Origin: Acidihalobacter_A sp037381185 | GTDB lineage: Bacteria > Pseudomonadota > Gammaproteobacteria > DSM-5130 > Acidihalobacteraceae | NCBI RefSeq assembly: GCF_037381185.1 | Contig: NZ_JARRQY010000003.1 | Location: 54,191-118,190, forward strand | Length of the DNA: 64,000 nucleotides | Reading direction: 5' to 3' | Part shown: positions 36,627-45,685 of the stretch, piece after piece | How positions within the stretch are numbered: the stretch's first letter is position 1 | Layout: each line of letters begins with the position of its first letter | Program-made: the position numbers and the translations under genes | The notes under the pieces: model-generated | The model's database searches: none | Told to the model about the DNA's origin: nothing | What the model saw: the letters and a program-made list of their open reading frames with translations, nothing else

Positions 36627-38132
36627 TCAGCGGCTGAGGTCGATCCAGGTGGTCTTCAGTTCGGTGTACTTGTCGAGCGCGTGCAGCGATTTGTCGCGGC
36701 CGTTGCCGGACTGCTTGAAGCCGCCGAAAGGCACGGTCAGATCGCCTTCGTCGAAGCAGTTGACCCACAGCGTGCCGGCACGCAGGCGCCGGGCCATGCG
36801 GTGACCACGGCTCATGTTGGCGGTCCAAACCGCCGCGGCCAGGCCGTAGGGCGTGTCGTTGGCGATACGTAGGGCCTCCTCCTCGTCGCGGAAGCTGATC
36901 GTGGACAGCACCGGGCCGAAGATCTCCTCCTGGGCGATCTTCATATCGTTGCTCACGTTGTCGAAGATGGTGGGGGCGACGAAGTAGCCGCCGCTTTCGG
37001 TGAATACGCGCTCGCCGCCCAGGCGTACCGTGGCCCCGCCCTGCTTGCCGGCTTCGATATAGCCCATGACCCGGTCGAGCTGCAAATCGTCGACGATCGC
37101 GCCTACGCGGGTCGCAGGGTCCAGCGGATCTCCCGCCGGCATGCGTTCGCCGGCTGCGATTACCTTTTCGACGAACTCGTCCTTGATGGATTCCTCGACC
37201 AGCAGGCGCGAGCCGGCGGTGCACATTTCGCCCTGGTTGAAGAAGATTGCGAAGGCGGCCGCTTCGGCGGCGGCATCGAGATCCGGAGCGTCGGCGAATA
37301 CCACGTTGGGCGTCTTGCCGCCGCACTCCAGCCAACTGCGCTTGAGGTTGGAGTGGCCGGCATACTGCATGATCTGCTTACCGACCGCGGTCGAGCCGGT
37401 GAAGGCGATGCAGTCGACGTCCATGTCCAGGGCCAGGGCCTTGCCGACGGTGTGGCCGTAGCCGGGCAGGACGTTGAGTACGCCCTCGGGCATGCCTGCT
37501 TCGACCGCCAGCGCGGCGATGCGGATCGCGCTCAACGGAGCCTTCTCCGAGGGTTTGAGGATCACCGAGTTGCCGGCGGCCAAGGCCGGGCCGATCTTCC
37601 AGGCCGCCATCAGCATCGGGAAATTCCACGGCACGATGGCCGCGACCACGCCGATCGGCTCCCGGGTGATCATGCCCAGGGCGTTGTCGGGGGTGGGGGC
37701 GATCTCGTCGTAGATCTTGTCGATCGCCTCGCCGTAGTGGCGCATGCAGCGCGCGGCGCCGGGCACGTCGATGGTGGTGCTGTCGCCGATCGGTTTGCCC
37801 ATGTCCAGGGTCTCGAGCAGCGCAAGTTCTTCCAGGTGCTCCTCGATCAGGTCGCCGAAGCGGATCATTATCGCCTTGCGCGCGCGCGGCGCCATGCGCG
37901 ACCAGTGGCCGGCTTCGAATACGCGCCGCGCCGCAGCCACGGCGGCGTCGGCATCGGCGGCGTCGCAGGCTGCAACGGTGGTCAGGGTGGTGCCGTTGGC
38001 CGGGTTGATGCAAGCGAAGGTTTCGCCCGAGACGGCATCGAGGTAGCGGCCGTCGACAAAGGCCTGGCCGCGGATGTCGAGGGCGGCGGCGCGGGTCTGC
38101 CAGTCGGCGAGAGTCGGGTTCGGTTGGGTCAT
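36627..38132 (-). CDS. puuC: Aldehyde dehydrogenase, PuuC type (gamma-glutamyl-aminobutyraldehyde / aminoaldehyde)
   Basis: A 501-residue NAD(P)-dependent aldehyde dehydrogenase. Catalytic Cys is in FNQGEMCTAGSRLLVEE and Glu in WLECGGKTPNVV; the cofactor loop is FTGSTAVGKQIM; the end PFGGFKQSGNGRDKSLHALD and YTELKTTWI match the PuuC/aminoaldehyde group that finishes putrescine breakdown. The start ATG at 38132 has GAGG 6 bases upstream. It lies 82 bases after puuR on the same strand, and opposite the aminotransferase, which would supply its aldehyde substrate. Confidence 0.87.
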   Translation of the reverse strand: MTQPNPTLADWQTRAAALDIRGQAFVDGRYLDAVSGETFACINPANGTTLTTVAACDAADADAAVAAARRVFEAGHWSRMAPRARKAIMIRFGDLIEEHLEELALLETLDMGKPIGDSTTIDVPGAARCMRHYGEAIDKIYDEIAPTPDNALGMITREPIGVVAAIVPWNFPMLMAAWKIGPALAAGNSVILKPSEKAPLSAIRIAALAVEAGMPEGVLNVLPGYGHTVGKALALDMDVDCIAFTGSTAVGKQIMQYAGHSNLKRSWLECGGKTPNVVFADAPDLDAAAEAAAFAIFFNQGEMCTAGSRLLVEESIKDEFVEKVIAAGERMPAGDPLDPATRVGAIVDDLQLDRVMGYIEAGKQGGATVRLGGERVFTESGGYFVAPTIFDNVSNDMKIAQEEIFGPVLSTISFRDEEEALRIANDTPYGLAAAVWTANMSRGHRMARRLRAGTLWVNCFDEGDLTVPFGGFKQSGNGRDKSLHALDKYTELKTTWIDLSR

Positions 38133-38214
38133 GTTGTACCTCGGGGGGTTGGTTCGATGTTGCAACGGCTTGGAAGACTTTGGGACGTTCGGTGTGGGCC
38201 GTCGTTTCCGCCGC

Positions 38215-38763
38215 TCAGAAACTTGGCGGGGTGTTGGCGCTGACGACGACGGTTTCGACCTCTCCCGGATTGCGGAAACGGTGTGGGATGCGGCTCTCGA
38301 AATAGTAGGCGTCGCCGGGCCCGAGCACTCGGGTTTCGGCGCCGACGGTGAGTTCGATCTCGCCGCACACGATGACCCCGGCCTCTTCGCCTTCGTGGCT
38401 GAGGCGCTCCGGTCCGGTGTCTGCGCCAGGCTGATAGACCTCGTGCAATACGCTGAGTTTTCGGTCCTGGCGATGCGCCCCGACCAGGCGTAGCGCGATC
38501 TGGTCGTTGCCCAGGTCGGGTAGTTCCCCGTGCGGATAGAACACCTGCCCCATGGGCCTGATGTCCTGGGTGAAGAAGGCGGCCAGCGAAATACCCATGC
38601 AGTCCAGGATCCGCTTGAGCGAACCGACCGAGGGACTGGCATGGCCTTTTTCGATCTGGGAGATGGTGCCGTTGGTCACGCCGGCCTGTTTGGCCAGTTC
38701 GCGTTGCGAGAAGCCGTATTCTTTACGCAGTTGCCGCAGTTGCTTGCCGACGTCCACAGTCAT
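38215..38763 (-). CDS. puuR: XRE-cupin transcriptional regulator, PuuR-like
   Basis: A 182-residue regulator: N-terminal helix-turn-helix (LRKEYGFSQRELAKQAGV and TNGTISQIEKGHASPSVGSL), then a C-terminal cupin (HEGEEAGVIVCGEIEL, GPGDAYYFESRIPHRFRN). This is the PuuR architecture, a repressor of putrescine catabolism in E. coli that is released by putrescine. The start ATG at 38763 has GGAG 5 bases upstream; the frame is open farther up. It is divergent from the aminotransferase gene. Two AT-rich boxes in the gap recur upstream of potABCD and are likely operator sites. Confidence 0.87.
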   Translation of the reverse strand: MTVDVGKQLRQLRKEYGFSQRELAKQAGVTNGTISQIEKGHASPSVGSLKRILDCMGISLAAFFTQDIRPMGQVFYPHGELPDLGNDQIALRLVGAHRQDRKLSVLHEVYQPGADTGPERLSHEGEEAGVIVCGEIELTVGAETRVLGPGDAYYFESRIPHRFRNPGEVETVVVSANTPPSF

Positions 38764-38810
38764 CCGTTCTCCTGTCTTTGCCGTCAATGTCTGCATGGGT
38801 TGGTTAACTG

Positions 38811-38823
38811 GAATATTAAACAT
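38811..38823. promoter_or_regulatory. Putative PuuR-like operator box A
   Basis: GAATATTAAACAT, 48 bases upstream of the puuR start. The identical 13 bases occur at 48013-48025 upstream of potABCD. The sequence resembles the asymmetric AT-rich PuuR site reported for E. coli (ending in AACA). Confidence 0.5.
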
Positions 38824-38867
38824 ACTTTCATCTAATTTCCCGGTTTGCCCAGCAATTCTGATGGATG

Positions 38868-38896
38868 TTGTTTATTTTTTTAAACACTTCTATGCT
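38868..38896 (+). promoter_or_regulatory. Predicted promoter of the aminotransferase gene with operator box B
   Basis: A -35-like TTGTTT (38868-38873) and a -10-like TATGCT (38891-38896) with 17-base spacing point toward the aminotransferase gene at 38933. Box B, ATTTTTTTAAACA (38874-38886), occupies the spacer, where a bound repressor would block polymerase. The same 13 bases occur at 47869-47881. Confidence 0.5.
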
Positions 38897-38932
38897 TTCT
38901 GAAATCGAGAATCAAGCTATGCGGAGGAAGCC

Positions 38933-40279
38933 ATGAGCAGCATGCCAGAGTCGTACCATGCCATTGCAGAGGAGCGTTCCTCGCGCGATGCCTATTGGAT
39001 GCCGTTCACGGCGAATCGCCAGTTCAAGGACGATCCGCGCCTGCTGGTGTCGGCAGAAGGAATGCATTACACCACAGCGGATGGGCGCCGCATCCTGGAC
39101 GGTCAGGCGGGACTGTGGTGCGTCAATGCCGGGCACGGCCGTAAGCCCATCGTCGAGGCGGTGCAGCGCCAGATCGCGGAGATGGACTATGCACCGAGTT
39201 TCAACATGGGACATCCGCTGCCGTTCGAGCTGGCCAACAGGCTGGTGGAGCTGACCCCCGGCGATCTCGATCACGTGTTCTACACCAACTCCGGTTCGGA
39301 GTCGGTGGATACGGCGCTGAAGATCGCGCTGGCCTATCACCGCATGCGCGGAGAAGGGCAGCGTCAGCGCCTGATCGGACGCGAGAAGGGGTATCACGGT
39401 GTCAATTTCGGCGGTACCTCGGTTGGCGGCATCGTCACCAATCGCAAGTTCTTCGGCAACCTGCTGAGCGGCGTGGACCATTTGCGGCACACGCTGGACA
39501 TCGAGCGCAACGCATTCACCCGCGGCTTGCCAGAGCACGGCGTGGAGTGGGCCGACGAGCTGGAGCGACTGGTGGCGCTGCACGACGGTTCGACCATCGC
39601 CGCGGTGATCGTCGAGCCGGTGGCCGGCTCCGCCGGCGTGCTGCTGCCGCCCAAGGGCTATCTGCAGCGACTGCGCGAAATCTGTGATGAGTACGGCATT
39701 CTGCTCATCTTTGACGAGGTCATCACCGGCTTCGGCCGTCTCGGCACGCCCTTCGCCGCGCAGTACTTCGACGTCATGCCGGACATCATGACCACGGCCA
39801 AGGGGCTGACCAACGGTTCGATCCCGATGGGCGCGGTGTTCGTGCGCAAGCATGTCTACGATGCCTTTATGCAGGGTCCGGAGTCGACCATCGAGCTGTT
39901 CCATGGCTATACCTACTCCGGGCATCCAGTAGCGGCCGCGGCGGGTCTAGCAACGCTGGACGTTTACGCCGACGAAGGACTGCTCACGCGTGGCGCGGAA
40001 CTCGCCAGCTACTGGGAGGAAAAACTGCACGGCTTGCGCGAGCTGCCGCATGTGCGTGACGTGCGCAACCTCGGCCTGATCGGCGGCATCGACCTTGAGC
40101 CGCGCCCTGGCGAAGCGGGCAAGCGCGGCTACGAGCTGCATTGCGCCTGCTTCGACAAGGGTGTGCTGGTGCGCTACACCGGCGACATCGTCGCTATGTC
40201 GCCGCCGCTGATCATCTCGCGCGAACAGATCGACGAACTCGTCGGCATCGTGGCCGAAGGCCTGCGCGAACTGCGCTGA
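38933..40279 (+). CDS. Omega-amino acid / putrescine--pyruvate aminotransferase (class III, PLP)
   Basis: A 448-residue class III aminotransferase. The PLP Lys is in TTAKGLTNGSIPMGAV, with the upstream LLIFDEVITGFGRLG Asp that binds the pyridine nitrogen and YTNSGSESVDTALK contacting phosphate. Similarity is to beta-alanine/omega-amino acid:pyruvate and putrescine:pyruvate aminotransferases (SpuC/AptA-like). Beside puuR, puuC and the pot genes, a polyamine or omega-amino acid substrate is most likely. The start ATG at 38933 has CGGAGGAAG 4-5 bases upstream. A predicted promoter and operator lie just before it. Confidence 0.85.
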   Translation: MSSMPESYHAIAEERSSRDAYWMPFTANRQFKDDPRLLVSAEGMHYTTADGRRILDGQAGLWCVNAGHGRKPIVEAVQRQIAEMDYAPSFNMGHPLPFELANRLVELTPGDLDHVFYTNSGSESVDTALKIALAYHRMRGEGQRQRLIGREKGYHGVNFGGTSVGGIVTNRKFFGNLLSGVDHLRHTLDIERNAFTRGLPEHGVEWADELERLVALHDGSTIAAVIVEPVAGSAGVLLPPKGYLQRLREICDEYGILLIFDEVITGFGRLGTPFAAQYFDVMPDIMTTAKGLTNGSIPMGAVFVRKHVYDAFMQGPESTIELFHGYTYSGHPVAAAAGLATLDVYADEGLLTRGAELASYWEEKLHGLRELPHVRDVRNLGLIGGIDLEPRPGEAGKRGYELHCACFDKGVLVRYTGDIVAMSPPLIISREQIDELVGIVAEGLRELR

Positions 40280-40658
40280 GCCGATGCGGTTTTCGTTTCC
40301 TAGGGCTGCTGCTTGTCCGGCATGACGTTTGCGGTTCCGACGGAGGGTCCCGTGCCGCGGGGAGGGGCCGTTCCACGGCTGGCGGCGCGCCATGGATTGC
40401 TTCGATTCCGAGGGGCGAGCGTTAAGCCGTTGCTGGATCTGGCTTGAGAAGGATCGGCGGCGTGGGTAGAAGGCATCCGGATCCATGATTTGAAGCCGAT
40501 CACGCCCCGCTCCCTGCGCCGCTTGCCGAACTCCGTCAGCAGCTTATCCGAGTAAAACGCTGGACTCCGATGCCTGCCGGTGTTTCACGCCCCCCTTGTC
40601 TCTCTCCAAAGGGCGTGAATCCCGAGGAGAAAGGGCCGCGCGCGCCGTAAATGCCGTT
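40280..40658. other. Intergenic gap with one inverted repeat
   Basis: About 380 bases between the convergent aminotransferase and metalloprotease genes. TTCACGCCC (40584-40592) pairs exactly with GGGCGTGAA (40611-40619) across an 18-base loop, a possible terminator without a T tract. A minus-strand stretch reading FYSDKLLTEFGKRRRERG lies around 40503-40560, but I do not recognise it. Confidence 0.4.
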
Positions 40659-41855
40659 TTATTCCCTACCCATCTGACGGCAGGCTAACGGCACTGCATT
40701 CTTGTGCAACCCCTTTCCGGCGGAACAAAACCAAATGATCTTGCCTTCCTTGGTCGCTTGCGGCGTAAACACGAGCGTTCCCTTGCGCGTGGCAAGTGTC
40801 AGTACCATGTTGTTGGAGTCAAGCGACAGCTTGCTGCCATCGGTCAGATGTGAAGGCAGGCCAGCGACCCTCAACGAGGTTGGGATGTCGTGGGTGGTGA
40901 GGTAGTAGCTGGTCAGTTTTTCGCGTATCGATGCCGACGCGGCGATATCGGTGGAGAGTTCGGCTCTTGTCACATATCCCTGGTAAGCGGGAATTGCCAC
41001 GGCTGCCAGCAAGCCGATGATATAGATCATCACCAACAGACCGAAGCCGGACCCGAGTCGGCCGGAATACGGTACGAATATGGCCAGAAAATACGAGAAG
41101 ACGTTGCGTGACGGTAACTTTTCTTCGGGATTCATAACGCGGGCGACCCGCTTGCTTACCCACGGATAGCCGGCGAGCAGTTCGTGCAAGGACATCCAGA
41201 AACCAGAGGTCTGACGCGTCTGCTCCCGATAAGCCGTCAAGTCGAGGTGCTGCCAACGTTCCGGACCGGCGGCAAGCGCCCCCAACGCGCGGGCGGCGCC
41301 TTCGGGGCTGCTGCTGCATGCAAGGCCGTGGCGATCACAGGTGCTTTCCCGGGCACGGGAATAGGCGGCGCCGAGCAACGGCAACCACAACACCGGCCAG
41401 CGCAGGAAATGACCGCTCAGGTGTTTCATGCGCAGGTGGCCAAGTTCATGGCCGATGTAAAAGCGTACGCCGTCGGCATGCTTGGCCATTGCGTCCACCA
41501 CATCGGAATACAGCACGACGAATGGTGTGCCAAGAAATTTGGTGGCGAACGCATTGAATCTGCCGTCGCCGTTCATGATATAGGCCCGCGGGTGCCTGTC
41601 CATCTGCAATCGTTCACAGCAGGCGGTGAATTGGGCATACATATCCGGGAACTGAGATTCCGATAATTCGACACCATTGCCCTTGATGTGCGCGATCAGT
41701 GCCGAATGCATGAACAGGTAGAACAGGAATCCGATCAGCAATCCGATCAACGCGATTCCCACGGTACCAACGATTAAAGCGAGCCACACTAGGATGCCGA
41801 GCACGAGCGTGATGGTGCCAAGCACGCGTTCGCGCGGATAGACGAGTTCGTCCAT
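40659..41855 (-). CDS. M48-type metalloprotease fused to a C-terminal pilin-like domain
   Basis: 398 residues. Two membrane segments (about 12-50) lead into an M48 peptidase domain with the zinc motif HELGH at 136-140 and the downstream ligand region ESTCDRHG near 170. After a loop and NPEEKLPSR comes a second part: a hydrophobic helix GLLVMIYIIGLLAAVAIPAYQGYV (about 272-295), close to the alpha-1 helix of type IV pilins, then a pilin-like head with FTPQATKEGKIIWFCSAG and a final Cys in PLACRQM, likely a disulfide pair. There is no prepilin cleavage site, so it should stay membrane anchored. The start ATG at 41855 has GGAG 5 bases upstream. Confidence 0.82.
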   Translation of the reverse strand: MDELVYPRERVLGTITLVLGILVWLALIVGTVGIALIGLLIGFLFYLFMHSALIAHIKGNGVELSESQFPDMYAQFTACCERLQMDRHPRAYIMNGDGRFNAFATKFLGTPFVVLYSDVVDAMAKHADGVRFYIGHELGHLRMKHLSGHFLRWPVLWLPLLGAAYSRARESTCDRHGLACSSSPEGAARALGALAAGPERWQHLDLTAYREQTRQTSGFWMSLHELLAGYPWVSKRVARVMNPEEKLPSRNVFSYFLAIFVPYSGRLGSGFGLLVMIYIIGLLAAVAIPAYQGYVTRAELSTDIAASASIREKLTSYYLTTHDIPTSLRVAGLPSHLTDGSKLSLDSNNMVLTLATRKGTLVFTPQATKEGKIIWFCSAGKGLHKNAVPLACRQMGRE

Positions 41856-42484
41856 GATCTCTCCCCATTTTGAGCGATGCTTATTCGAAGCGAGTATTGC
41901 CGCTGCCTTCATGTTCTATGAATGCAAACCGCGGCTTTGGTATGAGTGCTCCGCTGAAATCAAAGAAGAGAGGCGATTTCGCCGCATAAAGCAGGGAAGG
42001 GCGGACGATCAGGAAAATTGGCCCAAAGCATCCAGTTCCGCGCTATTTCCATTCTTTAATTGTTAGTATTTGTGCCGCTTCAGCGTCTGTCAACCTGTGC
42101 AGGTCAAGATAATCCATCATCAGGATGTTTGGTTACATGGTAATGACCACCTTACCGGTGCAGCGGTATCCTTTGAGGAAGCACGCTATCGCTCAAGGCG
42201 CCCGACGCCGATAGCGATCCCAGCTGCGGTGTAGGGCAGGGCAGCAAAAAAATGTTGCCCACCCTCCTGCCGATGGGTTCACTGAACAGGGCGCGAGCTT
42301 AGTACGCATCGTTGAACGTTAAACGGTCGAGCTCGACGTCGATCGCCATGGCGTGTTTGACGCTTGCGAGCATGGCCGCCGATTCCGGCGCTCTCTTTGG
42401 GGGGGCGTGGCGGATCGTCATTCGCTATTCGTGTCTTCCGCCGCGCTGCTCGTGTCTTGGAGTGTCTCGGGACGACGTGCGCGG
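41856..42484. other. Long intergenic gap, no gene assigned
   Basis: About 630 bases, AT-richer than its neighbours. A hairpin near 42237-42260 (GGGCAGCA with TGTTGCCC around an A run) may end transcripts coming from the nitrilase side. A 40-codon minus-strand frame at 42299-42421 ending LDRLTFNDAY has no ribosome site and no recognised relative; it could be a gene remnant. Nothing else is supported. Confidence 0.4.
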
Positions 42485-43432
42485 TCAGAAGCTGACGTGG
42501 GCGGCCGACCAGGCGCCGGGCCAAACCTCTGCGCCACCCTGGCGCATGCGCCGCAGGTCGGCGACGGGAATGTCGCGCGCGATCAGCAGCGGCCCGTCGG
42601 CCTCCGTTGCGGCAGCTCCGGCGATTTCCGCGAAGCGTCCGTCGTAGCCGAAGGCTTCCTCGCAGGGCAGGTAGACGGCGGCGCCGGAGTAGTTGGGCCG
42701 CGTGTCGGACGGGATCGAACCGATGCAGCCGACCACGCAGACAGCCGTTTGCAGTTCGACCGCACGGGCTTTTGCGCAGTCGAAGACGCGGTGGTAGCCG
42801 GAACGTTTCTCCGTCATCGACGGTACCAGCAGCAGGTCGACCTGCGGGGCGTGCTGCGCTAGCGCGACCGACAGCGCCGGCATTTCGATGTCGAGGCAGA
42901 TCAACATGGCCAGGCGCAGCCCGTTCCATTCGACCAGGGTGATGCGCGAGCCGGTGTTGAGATTCCAGCCGGCGGGATCCATTTCGCTCGGCGTGAGGCT
43001 CAGTTTGTCGTGGACGATCCGGCGTCCGTCGGGCAGGAACAGGTGGGCACGATTGACGTGCGGCGCCCCGTCCGGATCGCGCCCCGGCGCGGCGATTGGA
43101 AAACTGCCGGCGAGCAGCGCCACGCCGTGTTTGACGGCGAGTCCGGACAGTGCCGGGAGTGCCTTTTCGCCTTCGGTCGCCATGAAGTCGATTTCCTGAT
43201 CCGTGGGCAGGTCGGCCGGCGCATATTGCAGCCATTGTTCGCTGACGTACTCGGGGATGACGAGGATATCCGCTCCGCCAGCCGCGGCCTCGGCGAGTTT
43301 CGCTTCGACGCCAGACAGCCATTCGTCGAGATTACGAAGCGGTTTCGCCATATTCACTGCCCACAGGGCGACGGTGGCGGTTTCGCGGCTGCTTGCATCC
43401 ATGTCTGGTCGTTCCGTGTTGATGATGGTCAT
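42485..43432 (-). CDS. Carbon-nitrogen hydrolase (nitrilase superfamily)
   Basis: A 315-residue amidase-fold enzyme. The Glu-Lys-Cys triad is visible: Glu in LVIPEYVSEQW, Lys in IVHDKLSLTPSE, Cys in LAMLICLDIEMPALS. Members cleave amides, nitriles or N-carbamoyl groups, including N-carbamoylputrescine. Its place 296 bases after potD in the same direction suggests an amide or carbamoyl derivative of a polyamine or omega-amino acid as substrate (inference). The start ATG at 43432 has a weak ribosome site; the ATG at 43402 is an alternative. Confidence 0.82.
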   Translation of the reverse strand: MTIINTERPDMDASSRETATVALWAVNMAKPLRNLDEWLSGVEAKLAEAAAGGADILVIPEYVSEQWLQYAPADLPTDQEIDFMATEGEKALPALSGLAVKHGVALLAGSFPIAAPGRDPDGAPHVNRAHLFLPDGRRIVHDKLSLTPSEMDPAGWNLNTGSRITLVEWNGLRLAMLICLDIEMPALSVALAQHAPQVDLLLVPSMTEKRSGYHRVFDCAKARAVELQTAVCVVGCIGSIPSDTRPNYSGAAVYLPCEEAFGYDGRFAEIAGAAATEADGPLLIARDIPVADLRRMRQGGAEVWPGAWSAAHVSF

Positions 43433-43688
43433 GTTTCTGCTGCGGTTCAGTTGTCGTGTGGCGCCGCATGGGATTCATGATCGGTGCGGCCGGGATCGGA
43501 GGCAAGGTCGGCGGTACCGAACCCTAAATCGACCACGGCGTCAGCCGATGTCAAAGGCGGAGTGCATTCCAAGCGCCGGGTTCTGCATCGGGTGCGATTG
43601 CTGAATTCTGATAGATCGGGGCTGTAAGGAGAGAACTGCATGTCGCCGGCCCGATGATTGGCTAAGCCTGATCGGAGCTGGAAGAAGA

Positions 43689-43713
43689 CCTCCGCCCCGG
43701 AGCGGGGCGGAGG
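43689..43713 (-). terminator. Terminator-like hairpin after potD
   Basis: An 11-base perfect stem (CCTCCGCCCCG with CGGGGCGGAGG) and 3-base loop, 15 bases past the potD stop on the minus strand, followed by TCTTCTTCC. It probably ends most potABCD transcripts before the hydrolase gene. Confidence 0.65.
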
Positions 43714-43728
43714 GAGGGACGTGCTAGA

Positions 43729-44790
43729 TCAGTGTTCGCGCACGGCGCTCCAGATCGCCTTGAATTGGGTGAGCTTCTCGCCTTTCAGCACGGGTACGAA
43801 CTGCAGGCGCTTCCATTCAGCGGCGGTCGGCTGCACCAGCCTGGAGTTCAGTACCTTGTCCAGGTAGGGCTTGGCTGCGGCGTTGGGGCTGGCGTAGACG
43901 TTCCAGTTGGATAGCTCGGCACCGATCTTGGCGTCGAGAATGAAGTTGATGAACTCGTGGGCCAGCTTGGGATGGGGGGCATGGCTGGGGATCGCCATGT
44001 TGTCTACCCAGATTTCCGCGCCGCCCTTGGGAATGATGTATTTGATGTACTTGGTCGCCTCGGGGCTGTTTTCCATGGCCTGGGCGAGGTCGCCGTTGTA
44101 CACCAGGCCGGCAGCGATGATGCCCTTTTCGAGCTGGTGCAGCGCCGGAGTGCCGTCGACGAAACCGACGAAGTTGTGGCGCTGTTTGGTCTCGATCAGC
44201 AGCTTGGCCGCGGATTTCCAGTCAGCCAGCTTGTCGCAGCCCATGCCGTGGCCCTGATAGGCGCAGGCGGCGCCGATTATGTCCTGGCCGCTGCCGCCCA
44301 TCATCGCGAAGGGATAGCTCGGGTTTACCTTCTTGTCGAACAGGATGCCCCAGGTCTGCGGCGGGTTCTTGAACTTGCGCGTGTCGTAGGCCAGACCGGT
44401 GGTGCCCCACTGGTAGGGAATGGCGTAGGTGTCGTGCGGATCGTAGGAGGTGTTCTGGAACTGCGGCGCCAGGTTCTTGAAATTGGGCAGCTCGGCCTTG
44501 TTCAGCTTGCGGATCAGATGGGTTTCCACGAGGCGCTGGATCAGGTAGCTCGAGGGCACGACCACGTCGTACTGTGAGTCGCCGCCAGCCATGAGTTTGG
44601 CCAGCAGTTCGGCATTCGAGGAGTAGTAGGTCTGCACCACCTTGACGTGGTACTTCTTCTCGAATTGTTTGATGACCTTGGGGTTCATGTAGTCGGTCCA
44701 GTTGAACAGGTTCAACGTTTCCTGGGCCGAGGCGGTGACCGGCAGCACTGCCGCCAGTGCGAGCGGAATTAGGTACTTCAGCGTTTTCAT
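43729..44790 (-). CDS. potD: Spermidine/putrescine ABC transporter periplasmic binding protein
   Basis: A 353-residue secreted binding protein. The signal peptide is MKTLKYLIPLALAAVLPVTA with cleavage after ASA. The mature start ETLNLFNWTDYMNP is the hallmark of PotD/PotF/SpuD proteins; YSSNAELLAKLMAG, YDVVVPSSYLIQRL and PYQWGTTGLAYD line the binding cleft, including the aromatic and acidic residues that hold amines. It could equally be called PotF-like (putrescine-preferring). It is the last gene of potABCD on the minus strand. Confidence 0.9.
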   Translation of the reverse strand: MKTLKYLIPLALAAVLPVTASAQETLNLFNWTDYMNPKVIKQFEKKYHVKVVQTYYSSNAELLAKLMAGGDSQYDVVVPSSYLIQRLVETHLIRKLNKAELPNFKNLAPQFQNTSYDPHDTYAIPYQWGTTGLAYDTRKFKNPPQTWGILFDKKVNPSYPFAMMGGSGQDIIGAACAYQGHGMGCDKLADWKSAAKLLIETKQRHNFVGFVDGTPALHQLEKGIIAAGLVYNGDLAQAMENSPEATKYIKYIIPKGGAEIWVDNMAIPSHAPHPKLAHEFINFILDAKIGAELSNWNVYASPNAAAKPYLDKVLNSRLVQPTAAEWKRLQFVPVLKGEKLTQFKAIWSAVREH

Positions 44791-44860
44791 CGGTTTCTCC
44801 CTTGAGGTGATACAGCGGTATTGCGGCGGTTGCTTCCCCCCGCGGGTTTCTGGCGGAGCG

Positions 44861-45685
44861 TCATGCCGTGTCCGTCAGCAGATGTCCGTTGCGACGGGCG
44901 CGGATGAAAGTCTGCCCCAGCGCCACCAGCAGCACCGCACCGATCATGAGGCTGGCGATGGCGTTCGTCTCCGGTGTCACGCCATGGCGGGCGATGGTGC
45001 CCCAGATGTAGATCGGCAGCGTCACGCTGCCCGGGCCGCTGGTGAAGAAACTGATCACGAAGTCGTCCAGCGACAACGTGAATGCCAGCAGAAATCCTGC
45101 GATCAGGGCCGGTTTGAGTACCGGCAGCCAGAATGCATAGACGCTCTTCCAGGGCGAGGCGTAGAGGTCGGCTGCGGCATGTACAAGATTGCGGTCGAGG
45201 CCGACAAGGCGGGCGTAGACGACCAGGGCGACGTAGGGAATCTGGAAGCTCACATGCGCGATGCCCATGGTGACCAGGCCGGCGCGTGGCCAGCCGATGA
45301 GCTGGTGCAGGTAGTTGAAGAACACCATCTGCGAGATGCCGTAGATGACGTCGGGCATCACGATGGGCAGGTAGACGATCAGCGCCAGCACGGCAAAGCC
45401 GCGTCCGCGGTAGCGGTGCAGGCCTACCGCGAGCAGGGCTCCGATCACCGTGCCGAGTATGGCCGAGCCCAGGCCCAGCTCGACCGAGAGGTACAGCGCG
45501 TGCAGCATGCCGCCCTGTTCCCACACGCGTTCGTACCAGGCGAAAGTGAAACCGGTCAGGTGCACAGCGGCGGCTTCGGGCTCGAACGAGAAGGCGACCA
45601 CGACGAACAGCGGCAGCCAGAGGAAGGCTAGCGTGGCGATCGCGACCGACTGCGAAATACGGATAACGAGGGAGGTGCGCTTCAC
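44861..45685 (-). CDS. potC: Polyamine ABC transporter permease PotC
   Basis: A 274-residue inner-membrane permease with about six segments. The EAA loop facing the ATPase reads AAADLYASPWKSVYAFWLPVLKPAL, and LSLDDFVISFFTSGPGSVTLP is characteristic of PotC/PotI. The start is a GTG at 45685 overlapping the potB stop by 4 bases, so translation is coupled. Confidence 0.9.
   Translation of the reverse strand: MKRTSLVIRISQSVAIATLAFLWLPLFVVVAFSFEPEAAAVHLTGFTFAWYERVWEQGGMLHALYLSVELGLGSAILGTVIGALLAVGLHRYRGRGFAVLALIVYLPIVMPDVIYGISQMVFFNYLHQLIGWPRAGLVTMGIAHVSFQIPYVALVVYARLVGLDRNLVHAAADLYASPWKSVYAFWLPVLKPALIAGFLLAFTLSLDDFVISFFTSGPGSVTLPIYIWGTIARHGVTPETNAIASLMIGAVLLVALGQTFIRARRNGHLLTDTA

Noticed and set aside
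42299..42421. Small 40-codon gene after the nitrilase gene
   Set aside because: No ribosome site, no recognised relative; could be chance or a remnant, so mentioned only in the gap entry.
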